Part shown: piece after piece, positions 5,909 through 6,875 of the stretch
Position numbering within the stretch: position 1 is the stretch's first letter
How the letters are laid out: each line of letters opens with the position of its first letter
NCBI GenBank assembly: GCA_013811805.1
Contig: JACCUM010000392.1
Coordinates: forward strand, 1-6,875
Origin: Geodermatophilaceae bacterium
GTDB taxonomy: Bacteria; Actinomycetota; Actinomycetes; Mycobacteriales; Geodermatophilaceae
Reading direction: 5' to 3'
Length of the DNA: 6,875 nt
The notes under the pieces: model-generated
What the model saw: the letters and a program-made list of their open reading frames with translations, nothing else
Told to the model about the DNA's origin: nothing
Databases searched by the model: none
Made by a program: the position numbers and the translations under genes

Positions 5909-6035
5909 TACGAATCGACTCAGGGGCATCCTGGTACGTACCTAGTGTTGCAATCTTCCCCTCATCCAGCCAAGGTCGGCGCCGGGGACGGCGCCCTGCC
6001 CGCCGACACTGGCTGGCCCGCGGATACCGCCGGAT

Positions 6036-6041
6036 TAGGCT
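6036..6041 (+). promoter_or_regulatory. -10 box of a leaderless pheA promoter
   Basis: TAGGCT is followed by exactly 7 nt and the ATG at 6049, so the transcript would start at or beside the start codon. No strong ribosome site precedes the ATG, which agrees with leaderless translation. Confidence 0.55.
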
Positions 6042-6048
6042 CGCGGCC

Positions 6049-6875
6049 ATGCCAGGGGTCCCGCCGACGCGCTTTGCCTTCTTGGGCCCCGAGGGGACGT
6101 TCGCCGAGGCGGCGCTGCGCAGCCTGCCGGCTTTGTCCGGTGCGAGCGAAGCTGCGGGTCAGGCACTTCCGTCGGTCAGTGACGTACTCGACGCCGTACG
6201 CCGCGGTGAGGCCGATGCCGGCCTGGTGCCGCTGGAGAACTCCGTCGAGGGTTCGGTCGCGGCGACGGTGGACGGCCTTGCCACCGGTGAGCCACTGGTC
6301 ATCGTTCGGGAGATCTTCCTACCGGTGACCTTCCCTCTACTGGTACGTGCAGGGACCGCTGTCGAGGACGTCCGTACCTTCGCCACGCACCCGCACGCCC
6401 ATGCCCAGGTCCGGCAGCAACTCGCCTCGATCCTGCCCGATGTCGAGGTGATCGCGACGGCTTCGACCGCCGCAGCCGCAGAAGGAGTGGCCAAGGGCCG
6501 GTATGACGCCGCGGTCGCGTCACCGATCGCAGGCGCGCGGTACCGGCTCACCGTCGTACGCGACGACCTTGCCGACCACCAGGGCGCGGTGACCCGGTTC
6601 GTCTTGGTGTCCCGGCCCGCCCCACCGCCACCGCGAACCGGTCACGACAAGACGTCCCTTGCCGCGTTTATCGACGACGATCACACCGGCGCGTTGCTCG
6701 AGGTGTTGACCGAGTTCGCGATCCGCGGGATCAGCTTGACCCGCATCGAGTCTCGACCGACCAAGCAGCGGCTCGGTGTCTACTTCTTCTCCCTCGACTG
6801 TGAGGGACACATGGGGGACGAGCGGGTGGGCGAGGCATTGACCGCGCTGCGACGGTTGTGTGCAGACCTGCGGTT
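6049..6875 (+). CDS. pheA: Prephenate dehydratase with ACT domain (275 residues, cut at right edge)
   Basis: Converts prephenate to phenylpyruvate (EC 4.2.1.51) in phenylalanine biosynthesis. The frame is open from the ATG at 6049 to the window end. The catalytic domain starts with FAFLGPEGTF (9-18) and contains PLENSVEGSV (61-70) and FATHPHAHAQ (111-120). The VTRF motif (181-184) holds the Thr-Arg-Phe essential in this family. After a Pro-rich linker the regulatory ACT domain begins at about residue 202, with the phenylalanine-binding signatures GALL (214-217) and ESRP (234-237), so feedback inhibition by phenylalanine is expected. There is no chorismate mutase domain in front, so this is the monofunctional actinobacterial type rather than the enterobacterial fusion. 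Only a short C-terminal tail should be missing. The gene is divergent from larC and functionally unrelated to it. Confidence 0.95.
   Translation, partial: MPGVPPTRFAFLGPEGTFAEAALRSLPALSGASEAAGQALPSVSDVLDAVRRGEADAGLVPLENSVEGSVAATVDGLATGEPLVIVREIFLPVTFPLLVRAGTAVEDVRTFATHPHAHAQVRQQLASILPDVEVIATASTAAAAEGVAKGRYDAAVASPIAGARYRLTVVRDDLADHQGAVTRFVLVSRPAPPPPRTGHDKTSLAAFIDDDHTGALLEVLTEFAIRGISLTRIESRPTKQRLGVYFFSLDCEGHMGDERVGEALTALRRLCADLR

Larger units (their letters stand above)
5896..6048. other. Divergent larC/pheA intergenic region
   Basis: A 153-bp gap holding both start-proximal -10 boxes. It also has a 10-bp palindrome GGTACGTACC (5933-5942) and an inverted repeat GGCGCC-GGGGAC-GGCGCC (5978-5995). 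I see no leader peptide, T-box or other attenuator upstream of pheA, and a leaderless start would leave no room for one. Confidence 0.5.

Noticed and set aside
5048..6328. A 426-codon open frame on the plus strand across larC and into pheA
   Set aside because: It is antisense to larC, which has clear family motifs, and overlaps pheA in a wrong frame; it reads as low-complexity Ser/Arg/Pro-rich sequence.

Overview
High-GC DNA from an actinobacterium (Actinomycetota). The evidence is strongly GC-biased third codon positions, GTG starts, several apparently leaderless promoters (a TANNNT-like -10 box about 7 nt before the start codon), and protein sequences of actinobacterial character. A more exact placement (for example Propionibacteriales) would be a guess.

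Left part (1-3191): a tyrosine/phenylalanine catabolic locus with a divergent control region. hmgA (homogentisate 1,2-dioxygenase) reads leftwards and is cut by the window edge. Opposite it, an unrecognised conserved-looking protein (1000-1878) and fahA (fumarylacetoacetase, 1929-3191) read rightwards as a likely operon. Between the two units lies an ordered set of three TGTCCGC half-sites (936-963) that looks like an operator. The middle enzyme of the pathway, maleylacetoacetate isomerase, is not present as a recognisable glutathione-transferase-type gene. The unknown protein occupies the place where it might be expected, which makes it the most interesting item in the window.

Middle (3192-4057): a 96-bp convergent gap carries two near-identical copies of a perfect 18-bp palindrome, 42 bp apart. 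It is followed by a leftward IclR-family regulator with an unusually short effector domain. This regulator is a reasonable candidate to act on the hmgA/fahA operator, but that is inferred from proximity.

Right part (4058-6875): a leftward two-gene unit. larC (nickel insertase for the nickel-pincer cofactor, a single fused reading frame) overlaps by 4 nt (ATGA) a GDT1/UPF0016-type cation transporter. Divergent from larC, pheA (prephenate dehydratase with a C-terminal ACT domain) runs off the right edge nearly complete. pheA makes phenylalanine while the left half degrades the phenylalanine/tyrosine carbon skeleton; nothing in the sequence ties the two together in regulation.

No RNA genes, CRISPR arrays, insertion sequences or transposase remnants were seen.
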